Source: Acidovorax delafieldii
Lineage (GTDB): Bacteria; Pseudomonadota; Gammaproteobacteria; Burkholderiales; Burkholderiaceae_C
Assembly: GCF_007993815.1 (NCBI RefSeq)
Contig: NZ_VJWE01000013.1
Span: 124,001-188,000, forward strand
DNA: 64,000 nucleotides
Direction of reading: 5' to 3'
Shown: positions 1 to 9,841 of the stretch, piece after piece
Position numbering within the stretch: the stretch's first letter is position 1
How the letters are laid out: each line of letters starts with the position of its first letter
Notes under the pieces: generated by a model
What the model was told of the DNA's origin: nothing
The model's input: only the letters and a program-made list of their open reading frames with translations
Databases searched by the model: none
Made by a program: the position numbers and the translations under genes

Positions 1-453
1 GTAGGGCAGGTTCACGGTCACTTCATCGGCCAGGTCTTCCAGTCCCACCTCGGTCAGCAATTGCATGGCGCGGTCGTCCAGTCGCCGCAGGGTGCGCTCG
101 CTGCGCCAGAAATGGAACGAAGTGCCCAGCTTGCGCTGCAGGCCCAGGCGCACGTTCTCGATGAGTGTCAGGTGCGGGAACACGGCCGAGATCTGGAACG
201 AGCGGATCACTCCACGGCGCGCAATCTGTGCGGGCTGCTCCCGCGTGATGTCATGCCCGTTGAAGCGGATCACACCCGAAGTCGGCTCCAGAAACTTGGT
301 GAGCAGGTTGAAGCACGTGGTCTTGCCTGCACCGTTGGGGCCGATCAGCGCGTGGATGGACCCGCGCCGAACGGCCAGGTTCACGTCACTGACGGCGGTG
401 AAGCCCTTGAACTCTTTGGTCAGGCTGTTGGTTTCAAGAATGACGTCGCTCAT
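1..453 (-). CDS. Branched-chain amino acid-type ABC transporter ATP-binding protein, partial (LivG-like)
   Basis: This is the N-terminal 151 residues of an ABC ATPase; the 3' part runs off the left edge. The translation has the Walker A motif GPNGAGKTT at about residues 38-46 and a Q-loop region RSFQI near residue 90. The spacing and the helical insert after the Q-loop (KLGTSFHFW) resemble LivG, the cytoplasmic ATPase that powers uptake of branched-chain amino acids or related substrates such as amides. The ATG at 453 is preceded by an AAGG ribosome binding site. The frame upstream of the start closes quickly, so this appears to be the first gene after the divergent promoter region and not one directly joined to a permease gene. 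The actual substrate cannot be told from this fragment. Confidence 0.85.
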   Translation of the reverse strand, partial: MSDVILETNSLTKEFKGFTAVSDVNLAVRRGSIHALIGPNGAGKTTCFNLLTKFLEPTSGVIRFNGHDITREQPAQIARRGVIRSFQISAVFPHLTLIENVRLGLQRKLGTSFHFWRSERTLRRLDDRAMQLLTEVGLEDLADEVTVNLPY

Positions 454-831
454 TGCGCCTTGGCCGCTCCGTAAGGTGCTGAAATGAGGAGCCTTGCAAC
501 AAGGTCTCCGGGGAGGTTGGATCGCAACGCATCGTATGTCTCCCTACCCCGCGGTAGATACTGGGACTAATGCCTATGTATAAATGCCTACGTACCCGCC
601 CTGAGGGCGCATGGCGCTGGGGATGTACGGGCGCGGGCAGCGCGCCAATGCTCAATCTGGCGCCGTGGCAGGCACAGAAGACCACACGCGGTGGTGGTGC
701 AGCGCCGCGCCCATCACTGACTTTTTACTGACAAGCCTTGGTATTCACCGCCGTGGGCACCACTTATAACCATAGAGGGGCCTGACCGCGCTCCTTCTGC
801 GGCACCCAGCTGCGCCGCCTACACTGCCACG
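454..831. other. Divergent intergenic region between two ABC transporter genes
   Basis: These 378 bases hold no convincing gene. They contain an inverted repeat, CTACC at 544-548 facing GGTAG at 553-557, and a near-perfect 12-base direct repeat (AATGCCTAYGTA at 69-80 and 83-94 of the 500s, i.e. 569-580 and 583-594) with a 14-base period. This arrangement looks like regulator binding sites for the divergent leftward gene. AT-rich hexamers around 764-770 could belong to the rightward promoter, but no clean -35/-10 pair was found. Confidence 0.4.
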
Positions 832-2667
832 ATGCCCTCCCCCTCCTCCTCCACACCCGCCCGTGGCGCCCCCCGCTCGCTCACGGGACTGCTGCCCTTT
901 TTGCGCCCTTATCGGGCGCGCATTGCACTGTCGCTGGTGTTCCTGGTGCTGGCGGCATTGGCCACACTGGCGTTTCCCATGGCACTGCGCAATCTCATCG
1001 ATGGAGGCCTGGTCTCTGCAACGGGTGACCGGGGAGCGCAGGCCATGGCCCTTCGCGGGCATTTTGAAGAGCTGTTTGCGGTGGCCATGGCACTGGGCGG
1101 GTTTTCGGCCGCGCGCTTTTATATGGTGAGCTGGCTTGGCGAGCGCGTTACCGCTGACCTGCGCAACGCCGTCTACAGCCATGTGCTGCAGCAAAGCCCC
1201 CAGTTCTTCGAGACCACCCAAACCGGCGAGGTGCTGTCGCGGCTGACGTCGGACACGACGCTGGTGCAGACCGTGGTCGGCTCATCGCTGTCCATGGGGC
1301 TGCGCAATGCGGTTCTGGGTCTGGGTGCCCTGGTCATGCTGGTGTGGACGAATCCCTATGTGATGTCGGTGGTACTGCTGGCCGTCGTGCTGGTGGTGCT
1401 GCCCACGATGTGGATCGGTCGCAGGGTGCGCCGATTGTCACGCGACAGCCAGGACCGCGTGGCCGACTCCAGCGCCATCGCGGCCGAAGTGCTCAACGCC
1501 ATCCCGGTGGTGCAGAGCTATACCGCTGAGCCACGCGAGGCCTCAAGGTTTGCGCGGGCCACGGAAGACGCCTTTCGCGCGGCGGTCAAGCGCACCAAGG
1601 CACGCGCCTTGCTCGTGGCCTTCATCATCATCGCCAACGCGGCCCTTCTGCTGTGGGGGTTGTACCGGGGCACAGAAGCCGTGCTGGCAGGGCAGATGAG
1701 TGCGGGCCACCTGGGCCAGACCGTGGTGTACGTGATTCTGCTGGCGAGCGCGGTGGCAGTATTGGGGGAAGTGTACGGAGACCTGCTGCGTGCTGCCGGT
1801 GCCACCGAGCGCTTGATGGAATTGCTGTCGAGCCGTTCCCCCGTGGCAAACCCTGCGACACCCAAGCGGCTGCCCACTTCGGATCAAGGGCTGGAGGTGC
1901 AGTTTGACAACGTGCAGTTTCACTACCCGTCGCGCCCGAACCAGCCCGCGCTGCAGAACTTCTCTCTGCACCTGTCACCCGGAGAGACCGTGGCACTGGT
2001 GGGCGCCAGCGGGGCAGGCAAGACCACGGTGTTTCAGTTGCTGCAGCGCTTTTATGACGTGGATGGGGGCAATGAAGGGGGTGCTCAAGGTTCACGAGAG
2101 AGAGGCATCCTGTTGAACGGCGTGGACATCCGCGACCTGAGCCTGGACACACTGCGCGCCCATACGGGCACCGTGCCCCAGGATGCCGTGATTTTCTCCG
2201 CCTCGGCCATGGACAACGTCCGCTATGGCAGTCCGGATGCCTCCGACGAAGAGGTCATGGCGGCCACCCGGGCTGCCTTTGCGCATGACTTCATCGCAGC
2301 CCTGCCCGAGGGCTACCACACGTTTCTGGGCGAACGGGGTGTACGCCTGTCGGGCGGCCAGCGCCAGCGTATCGCCATTGCCCGAGCCATGCTCAAAAAT
2401 CCGCCCCTGTTGCTGCTGGACGAGGCCACCAGCGCACTGGACGCAGAAAGTGAGCGCATGGTGCAGGCCGCGCTGGACACCGCCATGCAGCGCCACACTG
2501 GCAGAAGGACCACGCTGGTGATCGCCCACCGCCTGGCCACGGTACAAAATGCCGACCGCATCGTGGTGCTGGACCACGGTCAGATCGTGGAGCAAGGCAC
2601 CCATAGCGCATTGATGGCACAAGGTGGGGTGTATGCGCGTCTGGCTGCACTGCAGTTCACCAGTTGA
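832..2667 (+). CDS. ABC transporter, fused permease and ATPase (MsbA/exporter family)
   Basis: A 611-residue half-transporter of the type IV exporter fold. Residues about 1-320 form the six-helix membrane domain, and the C-terminal 250 residues are the nucleotide-binding domain. Visible motifs are Walker A GASGAGKTT near 391, the ABC signature LSGGQRQR near 506, Walker B LLLLDEA near 526 and the H-loop VIAHR near 565. Such proteins act as homodimers in the inner membrane and export lipids, lipid A or hydrophobic drugs. It resembles the MsbA/BmrA group, but an essential msbA may sit elsewhere, so the substrate is left open. A short insertion, GGNEGGAQGSRERG, follows the Walker A helix region and is absent from typical relatives. 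The ATG at 832 was chosen for lack of a better upstream start; its ribosome binding site is weak. Confidence 0.85.
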   Translation: MPSPSSSTPARGAPRSLTGLLPFLRPYRARIALSLVFLVLAALATLAFPMALRNLIDGGLVSATGDRGAQAMALRGHFEELFAVAMALGGFSAARFYMVSWLGERVTADLRNAVYSHVLQQSPQFFETTQTGEVLSRLTSDTTLVQTVVGSSLSMGLRNAVLGLGALVMLVWTNPYVMSVVLLAVVLVVLPTMWIGRRVRRLSRDSQDRVADSSAIAAEVLNAIPVVQSYTAEPREASRFARATEDAFRAAVKRTKARALLVAFIIIANAALLLWGLYRGTEAVLAGQMSAGHLGQTVVYVILLASAVAVLGEVYGDLLRAAGATERLMELLSSRSPVANPATPKRLPTSDQGLEVQFDNVQFHYPSRPNQPALQNFSLHLSPGETVALVGASGAGKTTVFQLLQRFYDVDGGNEGGAQGSRERGILLNGVDIRDLSLDTLRAHTGTVPQDAVIFSASAMDNVRYGSPDASDEEVMAATRAAFAHDFIAALPEGYHTFLGERGVRLSGGQRQRIAIARAMLKNPPLLLLDEATSALDAESERMVQAALDTAMQRHTGRRTTLVIAHRLATVQNADRIVVLDHGQIVEQGTHSALMAQGGVYARLAALQFTS

Positions 2668-2714
2668 TCCCGGCACCATTCCGCAAGGTTTACCCCCAGG
2701 ACCGGGTGCAGTGG

Positions 2715-3197
2715 CTACTGCAGGGTTTCCTTGACTGCCGCTGGCAGCGGCATGACGGCAATGCCCTCATCCAGCAACTGCAACGCCTCCTGCGCGGTGG
2801 CCTGGCCACGAATGGCCCGATCCTGAACCTCGCCGTGGTGCATGCGCCTGGCTTCGTCGGCAAACCGGGAGCCGACATCTTCGGTATTCGCGACGACCTT
2901 GCGGGCCAGCTCCAGCCACGCTACCTGTAGTGCTGGGGGAAGCGTCGATGCCTCGACCTGCGCGCTGGAAACAGCATGTGAAACAGAAGTTGTGCCGGGC
3001 GGTGCCGCCGCAGCTGCGGCGGGCTCACGGGCGCCCAGATTCAGGCGCGGCGCGCTCAGCCGCTTGTCGATATGGACGTCTGCGCACAAAGGGCACTGCA
3101 CCAACCCGCGCTGCTTCTGGCTCTGAAAGTCATCTTCAGAACCAAACCAGCCTTCAAACACATGGCCGTGCTGACATTGGAGATCCAGTACCTTCAT
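2715..3197 (-). CDS. DUF1178 family protein
   Basis: A 160-residue protein of unknown function. It opens with MKVLDLQCQHGHVFEGWF, typical of DUF1178 proteins, and has four cysteines arranged like a small zinc ribbon (C-x-H near residue 10 and CPLC near 38), suggesting a metal-binding knuckle. The middle is Ala-rich and low in complexity, and the C-terminal half is predicted helical. The start was set at the ATG at 3197 and not at one three codons upstream, because the family begins with MKV. It is the distal gene of the complex I cluster, after the DUF2818 gene, an arrangement I recall from other betaproteobacteria. No role can be inferred from sequence. Confidence 0.8.
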   Translation of the reverse strand: MKVLDLQCQHGHVFEGWFGSEDDFQSQKQRGLVQCPLCADVHIDKRLSAPRLNLGAREPAAAAAAPPGTTSVSHAVSSAQVEASTLPPALQVAWLELARKVVANTEDVGSRFADEARRMHHGEVQDRAIRGQATAQEALQLLDEGIAVMPLPAAVKETLQ

Positions 3198-3373
3198 AAG
3201 ATGCATCGTACGCTGGTGAGCGCAATCCCATGATGGGCGCTACCAGGCACATCAACGTCCAGGTGCAGAGTTGTGTTCAGAAGTGCTCCACCCCATCTGC
3301 CGGCCTACAGCTGGCAACGGGGAAGTGCCCTCAAGGCTTTGTCGAATGGCTCTGCCCGGAACCGACCGCTGCT

Positions 3374-3679
3374 TCAACCGTGGCGCCGCAGCAGATACCG
3401 ATAGACAAACCCGGGGAAGGCCAGCGTGAGAAACATGGTGCCGGTGATGGCGTAAAACTCCCAGCCCTGAGGTGCAATTTGGCCTGCACGACGCTCCAAT
3501 AACAGAGCCATCCCGCCCACCAAGAAGTACAAAACGATCAGTTCGGCCATGCGCCCGACCAGAGGCTTGCCGTTGGCGACGGAGGGGCCCACCACCAGCC
3601 AGCGCTGATTGACGAAGGGCAGATTGGCGGCAATCAAAGCCGCCACAATCACAAGCCAAACCGAACCGGTAAGTGACAC
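3374..3679 (-). CDS. DUF2818 family small membrane protein
   Basis: A 101-residue hydrophobic protein with three apparent membrane segments (about residues 5-22, 43-62 and 73-95) and an Arg-rich end (YRYLLRRHG). It matches the DUF2818 family, which is found almost only in betaproteobacteria directly downstream of nuoN. It lies 73 bases after nuoN on the same strand, so it is probably co-transcribed with complex I. A part in assembly or stability of the complex I membrane arm is plausible by location only. Confidence 0.8.
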   Translation of the reverse strand: MSLTGSVWLVIVAALIAANLPFVNQRWLVVGPSVANGKPLVGRMAELIVLYFLVGGMALLLERRAGQIAPQGWEFYAITGTMFLTLAFPGFVYRYLLRRHG

Positions 3680-3752
3680 AGAGGAACTGATCGAGGCAGC
3701 AAATTGGGAATGGGAGCAGTAGCCCGCGCGGCGTGTGCGCGCAGGCTACCGA

Positions 3753-5246
3753 TCAGGTCGCCAGTGCGCGGACCACGGCGTCGGCACACAGGGCCATCAA
3801 ACCGCCTGGCAGCAAGCCCAACACCAGCACCAAAGCGCCGTTGATGGTCAGCACCACGCGCACATCGGCGGGCGCCGATACATTGGTAGCGGTCAGGGGC
3901 GCGTCGAAATACATGACTTTCACCACCCGCAGGTAGTAGAACGCACCGATCAACGACATGATCACGGCAAACACAGCCATCGCCATGTAGATGTTCTGCC
4001 CCGAAGCGATCAGGGCTTGAAGAACCGCCAGCTTGGCATAAAAGCCCACCAGAGGAGGAATACCTGCCATGGAGAACAGGCAGACAGCCATCACGCCAGC
4101 GTACAGGGGGCTTCGCTGGTTGAGGCCTGCGAAATCGGAAATCTCTTCGCTCTCAAAACCTTCCCGGGCCAGCAGCAGGATCACACCAAAGGCCGCCAGC
4201 GTGGTCAACACATAGGTGATGACGTAGAACATCGAGGCGCTGTAGGCGTTCTCCACCGCAGTGGCGTCCACGTTGCCATTGATGACCCCGGACATCAGGC
4301 CCAGCAACACGAAGCCCATCTGGGAGATGGTGGAGTAGGCCAGCATGCGCTTGAGGTTGGTCTGCGCAATGGCTGCCAGGTTACCCACGAGCAAAGAACC
4401 AATCGCCAACACGGCCAGCATCTGTTGCCAGTCGATAGCCAGGGGCAGCAGACCATCCACCAGCAAACGGATGGTGATGGCAAATGCAGCCAGCTTGGGC
4501 GCACCACCAATCATCAGCGTCACTGCAGTGGGTGCGCCCTGGTAGACATCGGGAATCCACATGTGGAAGGGCACCACCCCCAGCTTGAAGGCCAGACCGG
4601 CTACCACAAACACCAAGCCGAACACCAGCACCTGATGCTTGATCTGACCGGAATTGACTGCCTTGAACACCTGACCAATATCCAGCGAACCCGTGGCACC
4701 GTACACCATGGACAACCCGTACAGCAGAAAGCCACTGGCCATGGCGCCCAGCACAAAATACTTCATGGCCGCTTCTGTAGCAGTAGCGTTGTCGCGACGC
4801 AATGCCACCAGGGCATAGCTCGACAGCGTGAGCAACTCAAGCCCCAGGTAGATCACCAGGAAGTTGTTGCCCGAGATCATGATGAACATGCCGAGCAAAG
4901 CGAACATGGACAGCGTGAAGAGCTCCCCCCCCCGCAACATGTCGCGGTCGGCAGCATAGGGGCGGCCATACACCAGGGTGACCATCATGGCCACGGTGGC
5001 AAAACACTTGAGCCAATTGCCCATGGCATCACTCACCACCATGTTGCCAAAACCGTAGAAGGTGTTACCGCTGCTGGCATACATGGCCTGCAGGGCAGCC
5101 ACCACGGCCAGCGTGAGCATGGTCAGCACGTAGGTGCTGGTGCGACGAGGGCTGTGTACGCCCAGATCAACCAGCGCAATCACGCAGGCCATCGTCAACA
5201 GCACAATTTCGGGGTAAATCGCTAGCCAGCTGATGTTGTCAATCAT
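3753..5246 (-). CDS. nuoN: NADH-quinone oxidoreductase subunit N
   Basis: A 497-residue membrane subunit of respiratory complex I, one of the three Mrp-antiporter-like proton channels. It has about 14 membrane helices. Conserved charged positions are visible within the membrane part, such as the glutamate in [17 protein letters not shown] and the lysine in [20 protein letters not shown]. Length is normal for the family. It is the last nuo gene, 29 bases after nuoM, and DUF2818 follows. It translocates protons in response to quinone reduction by the peripheral arm. Confidence 0.97.
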   Translation of the reverse strand: MIDNISWLAIYPEIVLLTMACVIALVDLGVHSPRRTSTYVLTMLTLAVVAALQAMYASSGNTFYGFGNMVVSDAMGNWLKCFATVAMMVTLVYGRPYAADRDMLRGGELFTLSMFALLGMFIMISGNNFLVIYLGLELLTLSSYALVALRRDNATATEAAMKYFVLGAMASGFLLYGLSMVYGATGSLDIGQVFKAVNSGQIKHQVLVFGLVFVVAGLAFKLGVVPFHMWIPDVYQGAPTAVTLMIGGAPKLAAFAITIRLLVDGLLPLAIDWQQMLAVLAIGSLLVGNLAAIAQTNLKRMLAYSTISQMGFVLLGLMSGVINGNVDATAVENAYSASMFYVITYVLTTLAAFGVILLLAREGFESEEISDFAGLNQRSPLYAGVMAVCLFSMAGIPPLVGFYAKLAVLQALIASGQNIYMAMAVFAVIMSLIGAFYYLRVVKVMYFDAPLTATNVSAPADVRVVLTINGALVLVLGLLPGGLMALCADAVVRALAT

Positions 5247-5275
5247 CTCGAATCTCTCAGTTCAGTCTGGTCTGT

Positions 5276-6751
5276 TCAGTTCAGCTTGGTCTGCGCGACA
5301 TGCTTGAGCAGTTCTGCCACCGAGGTGTCCATCACGTCGGTGAACGGACGGGGGTAGAGGCCCATGGCCAGCACCGCGATGCCCAGTACAGCAAGCACCA
5401 GGAACTCGCGGCTGTCGATGTCCGTCAAGCCCTTGACGTTGTCATTGCCCACGGGGCCCAGGTACACACGCTTGAACATCCACAGGGTGTAAGCAGCACC
5501 AAAAATCAGCGCAGTGGCGGCAGCCAGACCGATCCAGAAATTGGCCTTGACGGCACCCAGGATCACCATCCACTCACCCACAAAACCGGCCGTACCCGGC
5601 AGACCGCAGTTGGCCATGGCAAACAGCAGGGCAAACGCCGTGAAGTTCGGCATGGTGTTGACCACACCACCATAGGCGGCGATTTCACGGGAGTGCACGC
5701 GGTCGTACAAGACACCGATGGACAAGAACATCGCACCGGACACAAAACCGTGCGCAATCATCTGGACAATACCGCCGGACACGCCCAGATCGTTGAAGAT
5801 GAAAAAGCCCAAGGTCACAAAACCCATGTGCGCCACCGACGAGTAAGCCACCAGCTTCTTCATGTCCTTCTGGACCATGGCCACCAGGCCCACATAGATC
5901 ACGGCGATCAGCGACAAGGCAATCATCAGCCAAGCCCACTGGCGTGCAGCGTCAGGAGCGATTGGCAGCGAAAATCGCAGAAAACCGTAGGCACCCAGTT
6001 TCAGCATGATGGCGGCCAGCACTGCTGAACCGCCCGTAGGCGCCTCCACGTGCACATCGGGCAGCCAGGTGTGGACGGGCCACATGGGCACCTTCACAGC
6101 AAAGGCGGCAAAGAATGCGAAGAACAGCAGGGTCTGTGCACGTCCGCTCAACGGCAGCTGATGCCAGGTCGCAATGTCAAAGCTGCCACCCGACTGGTTG
6201 TACAGGTAGATCAGCGCGATGAGCATCAACAGCGACCCGAGCAGCGTATACAGGAAGAACTTGAACGCTGCGTAGATCTTATTGGGGCCGCCCCAGATGC
6301 CGATGATCAGATACATCGGGATCAGCGTTGCCTCAAAGAACACATAGAACAGAATGCCATCGAGTGCGCTGAACACACCGATCATGAGCCCCGAAAGGAT
6401 CAGGAAAGCGCCCATGTACTGGTTCACGCGCTCCGTGATCGACTCCCAGGAAGCAATCACCACAATGACGGTGATGAATGCTGTCAGCGGCACGAACCAG
6501 AAGGAAATGCCGTCCACCCCAAGGTGGTAGTGGACGTTGAAGCGCTCGATCCAGTCAGCCTTCTCCACAAACTGCATGGCTGCTGTACCCAGCTTGAAGC
6601 CATCGTACAAAGGCAGCGTGACCAGGAAGCCGATCAGCGCGCCGACGAGCGCCAGCCAGCGCACGGCACGCGCGTGCTCATCGCGCCCCATGGCGAGCAA
6701 CAGCACGCCAAACGCAATCGGTGTCCAGATTGCAAGACTCAACAGACCCAT
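5276..6751 (-). CDS. nuoM: NADH-quinone oxidoreductase subunit M
   Basis: A 491-residue antiporter-like subunit in the middle of the complex I membrane arm. Recognisable features are the family stretch FFEATLIPMYLIIGIWGG with its essential glutamate, the buried lysine region VKVPMWPVHTWLPDVHVEAP and VAYSSVAHMGFVTLG. About 14 membrane helices are predicted. The start at 6751 (MGLLSLAIWTPI) has a purine-rich stretch upstream, and nuoL ends only 13 bases before it. Nothing is unusual. Confidence 0.97.
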   Translation of the reverse strand: MGLLSLAIWTPIAFGVLLLAMGRDEHARAVRWLALVGALIGFLVTLPLYDGFKLGTAAMQFVEKADWIERFNVHYHLGVDGISFWFVPLTAFITVIVVIASWESITERVNQYMGAFLILSGLMIGVFSALDGILFYVFFEATLIPMYLIIGIWGGPNKIYAAFKFFLYTLLGSLLMLIALIYLYNQSGGSFDIATWHQLPLSGRAQTLLFFAFFAAFAVKVPMWPVHTWLPDVHVEAPTGGSAVLAAIMLKLGAYGFLRFSLPIAPDAARQWAWLMIALSLIAVIYVGLVAMVQKDMKKLVAYSSVAHMGFVTLGFFIFNDLGVSGGIVQMIAHGFVSGAMFLSIGVLYDRVHSREIAAYGGVVNTMPNFTAFALLFAMANCGLPGTAGFVGEWMVILGAVKANFWIGLAAATALIFGAAYTLWMFKRVYLGPVGNDNVKGLTDIDSREFLVLAVLGIAVLAMGLYPRPFTDVMDTSVAELLKHVAQTKLN

Positions 6752-6764
6752 TTTTATTCTTCTC

Positions 6765-8786
6765 CTACTTGTTGAGCCAGACGAAATACGTCATGAGCAC
6801 GAAAACACCCAGGATCATGACCAGCGCATAGTGGTAGATGAACCCCGACTGCACCCAACGCACAACACCGGCCACCCACCGCACCAGCTTCCAGGACCCG
6901 TTGACCAGGGCGCCATCGATCACAGCCTGATCCCCGCCCTTCCAGAGACCCACGCCCAGCGCACGTGCACCACGGGCCAGAATGTTCTCGTTGATCCAGT
7001 CGAGGTAGTACTTGTTTTCAAGCAATGTGTAGATGGGCTGTACGCGCGCCTTGATCGCCGTGGGCAACGCAGGATTGACCATGTACATGTAGTACGAAAG
7101 CGCAACACCTGCCAATGCGAGCCAGAACGGCGCCGTCTGCAGACCATGCAATGCCATGGCCCAGGCGCTGTGGAAATGCTCCGCCATGTGTGCCATGGAA
7201 GGATGCTTGGCCGCATCCACAAAAATGACATCCTTGAAGAAGTCCCCAAACAGCATGGGCTGGATGAATAGAAAACCCACCACCACCGAAGGAATGGCCA
7301 ACAGCACCAGAGGCACCGTCACCACCCAGGGAGACTCGTGCGGTTCGTGGTGATCATCGTGGCCGTGGCCATGGTGATCGTCGTGGTGGGCATCCGGATT
7401 CTGGTCGTAACGCTCCTTGCCATGGAAGACCAGGAAGTACATGCGGAAGGAATAGAACGCCGTGATGAACACACCTGCGAGCACTGCGAAATGTGCAAAA
7501 CCGGCTGCTGGCAGATGGCTGAAGTGCACCGCCTCAATGATGCTGTCCTTGGAATAGAAACCCGAGAACAGCGGCGTGCCGATCAGGGCCATCGAACCCA
7601 GCAGCGAGGTGATCCAGGTGATGGGCATGTGCTTGCGCACACCGCCCATCCAGCGGATGTCCTGGTTGTGGTGCATGCCCATGATGACCGAGCCTGCGCC
7701 CAGGAACAACAAGGCTTTGAAGAACGCATGGGTCATCAGGTGGAACACAGCCACCGAGTACGCCGAGGCGCCAAGCGCTACTGTCATGTAGCCGAGCTGC
7801 GAAAGCGTCGAGTACGCCACCACGCGCTTGATGTCGTTCTGGATGATGCCCAGGAAACCCATGAACAATGCTGTGATGGCACCGATCACCAGGATGAAGT
7901 TGAGCGCAGTGTCCGACAGCTCGAACAGAGGCGACATGCGCGACACCATGAAGATTCCGGCGGTCACCATGGTGGCAGCGTGGATCAGAGCGGAGATGGG
8001 AGTCGGACCCTCCATCGAATCAGGCAGCCAGACGTGCAAGGGAAACTGCGCTGACTTGCCCATAGCGCCGATGAACAGGCAGATGCAGATCACCGTGACG
8101 AGCATCCAGCTGGTGCCGGGGAACGACAGAGAGCCCAGTTCACCCGCCTTGGCGAAGATCTCGCCATAGTTCAAGGTGCCGGTATACGCTGCGATCAGGC
8201 CAATGCCCAGAATGAAGCCAAAGTCGCCGACACGATTGATCAGAAACGCCTTCATGTTGGCGAAGATGGCAGAAGGCTTGTTGAACCAGAACCCGATGAG
8301 CAGGTAGGACACCAGACCCACGGCTTCCCAGCCGAAGAACAGCTGCAGCAGGTTGTTGCTCATGACGAGCATGAGCATGGAGAAGGTGAACAGCGAAATG
8401 TAGGCAAAGAAGCGGTTGTAGCCCTCGTCTTCTTCCATGTAGCCAATGGTGTAGATGTGAACCATCAGCGACACAAAGGTCACCACCACCATCATCATCG
8501 CCGTGAGGCTGTCGATCAGGAAGCCCACTTCCATCTTCAAGCCACCCACCACCATCCAGGTGTACAGGGTTTCATTGAACCGGGCACCATCGAGCGCCAC
8601 GCTCTTGAGCGTCATCGCCGAGAGGATGAAAGCAACCAGCACCCCGAGGATGGTCAGGGTATGGCTCAGGCGACGACCGATCCAGTTACCACCGAAGGTC
8701 GTACCGAAGACGCCGGCCAGTAAGGCGCCTGCCAGCGGTGCCAACGGCACTGCCAGGAGGGTTGAAGCAGAGAGGGTTTGACTCAT
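6765..8786 (-). CDS. nuoL: NADH-quinone oxidoreductase subunit L
   Basis: A 673-residue distal proton-pumping subunit of complex I. It carries the quinone oxidoreductase chain 5 N-terminal domain, the antiporter core with HVWLPDSMEGPTPISALIHA, and the C-terminal lateral helix that runs along the membrane arm. A His/Asp-rich loop (HHDDHHGHGHDDHHEPHE) near residues 460-480 lies between membrane helices. It is common in betaproteobacterial NuoL and probably faces the solvent. The start was placed at MSQTLSAS (8786); the open frame continues 37 codons further upstream, but that stretch overlaps nuoK and is unlike NuoL. Confidence 0.97.
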   Translation of the reverse strand: MSQTLSASTLLAVPLAPLAGALLAGVFGTTFGGNWIGRRLSHTLTILGVLVAFILSAMTLKSVALDGARFNETLYTWMVVGGLKMEVGFLIDSLTAMMMVVVTFVSLMVHIYTIGYMEEDEGYNRFFAYISLFTFSMLMLVMSNNLLQLFFGWEAVGLVSYLLIGFWFNKPSAIFANMKAFLINRVGDFGFILGIGLIAAYTGTLNYGEIFAKAGELGSLSFPGTSWMLVTVICICLFIGAMGKSAQFPLHVWLPDSMEGPTPISALIHAATMVTAGIFMVSRMSPLFELSDTALNFILVIGAITALFMGFLGIIQNDIKRVVAYSTLSQLGYMTVALGASAYSVAVFHLMTHAFFKALLFLGAGSVIMGMHHNQDIRWMGGVRKHMPITWITSLLGSMALIGTPLFSGFYSKDSIIEAVHFSHLPAAGFAHFAVLAGVFITAFYSFRMYFLVFHGKERYDQNPDAHHDDHHGHGHDDHHEPHESPWVVTVPLVLLAIPSVVVGFLFIQPMLFGDFFKDVIFVDAAKHPSMAHMAEHFHSAWAMALHGLQTAPFWLALAGVALSYYMYMVNPALPTAIKARVQPIYTLLENKYYLDWINENILARGARALGVGLWKGGDQAVIDGALVNGSWKLVRWVAGVVRWVQSGFIYHYALVMILGVFVLMTYFVWLNK

Positions 8787-8817
8787 TCTTGAGAACCTTG
8801 GGAATACTCGCGACCCA

Positions 8818-9126
8818 TCAACCCTTGAGGGTGTTGAGGTCTTCCGCGTTGATACTGGATTTGTTGCGGAACAGCAGCACCAGGATGGCCAGGCCAATCG
8901 CCGATTCAGCGGCTGCCACGGTCAGGATAAAGAACACGAACACCTGGCCGTGCATGTCTCCCAGGTAGTGGGAGAACGCCACGAAGTTCATGTTCACGGC
9001 CAGCAGCATGAGCTCGATCGCCATCAGCAGCACGATCAGGTTCTTGCGGTTCAGGAATATGCCGATCACAGCGAGTGCAAACAGCATGGCGCCCAGCGAC
9101 AAAAAGTGGCCCAGAGTCAATGTCAT
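8818..9126 (-). CDS. nuoK: NADH-quinone oxidoreductase subunit K
   Basis: A 102-residue protein with three membrane helices, the MrpC-like subunit of complex I. The two buried glutamates of the family are visible in [11 protein letters not shown] and [18 protein letters not shown]. Its start codon overlaps the stop of nuoJ by four bases (ATGA), which points to coupled translation. Size is normal. Confidence 0.97.
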   Translation of the reverse strand: MTLTLGHFLSLGAMLFALAVIGIFLNRKNLIVLLMAIELMLLAVNMNFVAFSHYLGDMHGQVFVFFILTVAAAESAIGLAILVLLFRNKSSINAEDLNTLKG

Positions 9127-9791
9127 GCTTTTTTCTCCTCAGCAGCAGCTTGCGCAGGCTCTTCAGCAGCAGGCTTTTGGGTGGCGGCCACCTTGACCAC
9201 TGCCAGACGATCGGCCGCACGCACTCGGATCTGCATTGAAGGATTGATGGCCTTGCTGTCCTTGCGCTGACGCAGGGTCAGTGCGATGGCAGCCACCATG
9301 GCCACCAGCAAAATGACTGCAGCAATCTCAACGGGATACAGATACTGGGTGTACAGCAGCTTGCCCAACGCCTTGGTGTTGGAGTACGGGACCACATGAC
9401 CAGCGGCATCGACCATGGCAGCGACGGCCTTGGGCTCTTCCATGCCGCGGAATCCGCCCATCAACACGGCAGCCATTTCCAGGGCGATGACCGCCCCAAT
9501 GAGGGCCGCCAAAGGGAAATGCTTCCAGAACCCCTTGCGTACGGTATCGATATGAATGTCCAGCATCATCACCACGAACAGGAAGAGCACCATGACCGCG
9601 CCCAGGTACACCAGCACCAGCGCAATTGCCAGGAACTCTGCCTTGAGCAACAGCCAGACAGCCGCCGCCTGCGAGAACGCAAGGATGAGATACAGCACTG
9701 CATGCACAGGGTTGCGTGCAGTGATCACCCGGAAGGCTGCAAACAGCAACACCACCGAGAAGAGATAGAAGAAACCAGTCTTGGCGTCCAT
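9123..9791 (-). CDS. nuoJ: NADH-quinone oxidoreductase subunit J
   Basis: A 222-residue subunit with five membrane helices. NuoJ sits near the junction of the peripheral and membrane arms of complex I and takes part in coupling. The conserved stretch [18 protein letters not shown] is present. The C-terminus is extended by an Ala/Glu-rich tail ([19 protein letters not shown]) that appears unstructured. It overlaps nuoK by four bases. Confidence 0.96.
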   Translation of the reverse strand: MDAKTGFFYLFSVVLLFAAFRVITARNPVHAVLYLILAFSQAAAVWLLLKAEFLAIALVLVYLGAVMVLFLFVVMMLDIHIDTVRKGFWKHFPLAALIGAVIALEMAAVLMGGFRGMEEPKAVAAMVDAAGHVVPYSNTKALGKLLYTQYLYPVEIAAVILLVAMVAAIALTLRQRKDSKAINPSMQIRVRAADRLAVVKVAATQKPAAEEPAQAAAEEKKA

Positions 9792-9841
9792 GAATCGGGT
9801 CTTTATAGAAAGTCTGGCAAAGAGGCTGAACCCCGTACCGC

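Noticed and set aside
454-552. A short frame upstream of the Liv-type ATPase ending in CAATGA, suggesting a coupled permease gene
   Set aside because: Read back, the frame meets a stop after about 37 codons and has no membrane-like composition.
3735-5225. A 496-codon plus-strand frame opposite nuoN
   Set aside because: Same effect of base composition; the product is full of His and Gln (reverse of membrane-helix codons), and nuoN is certain.
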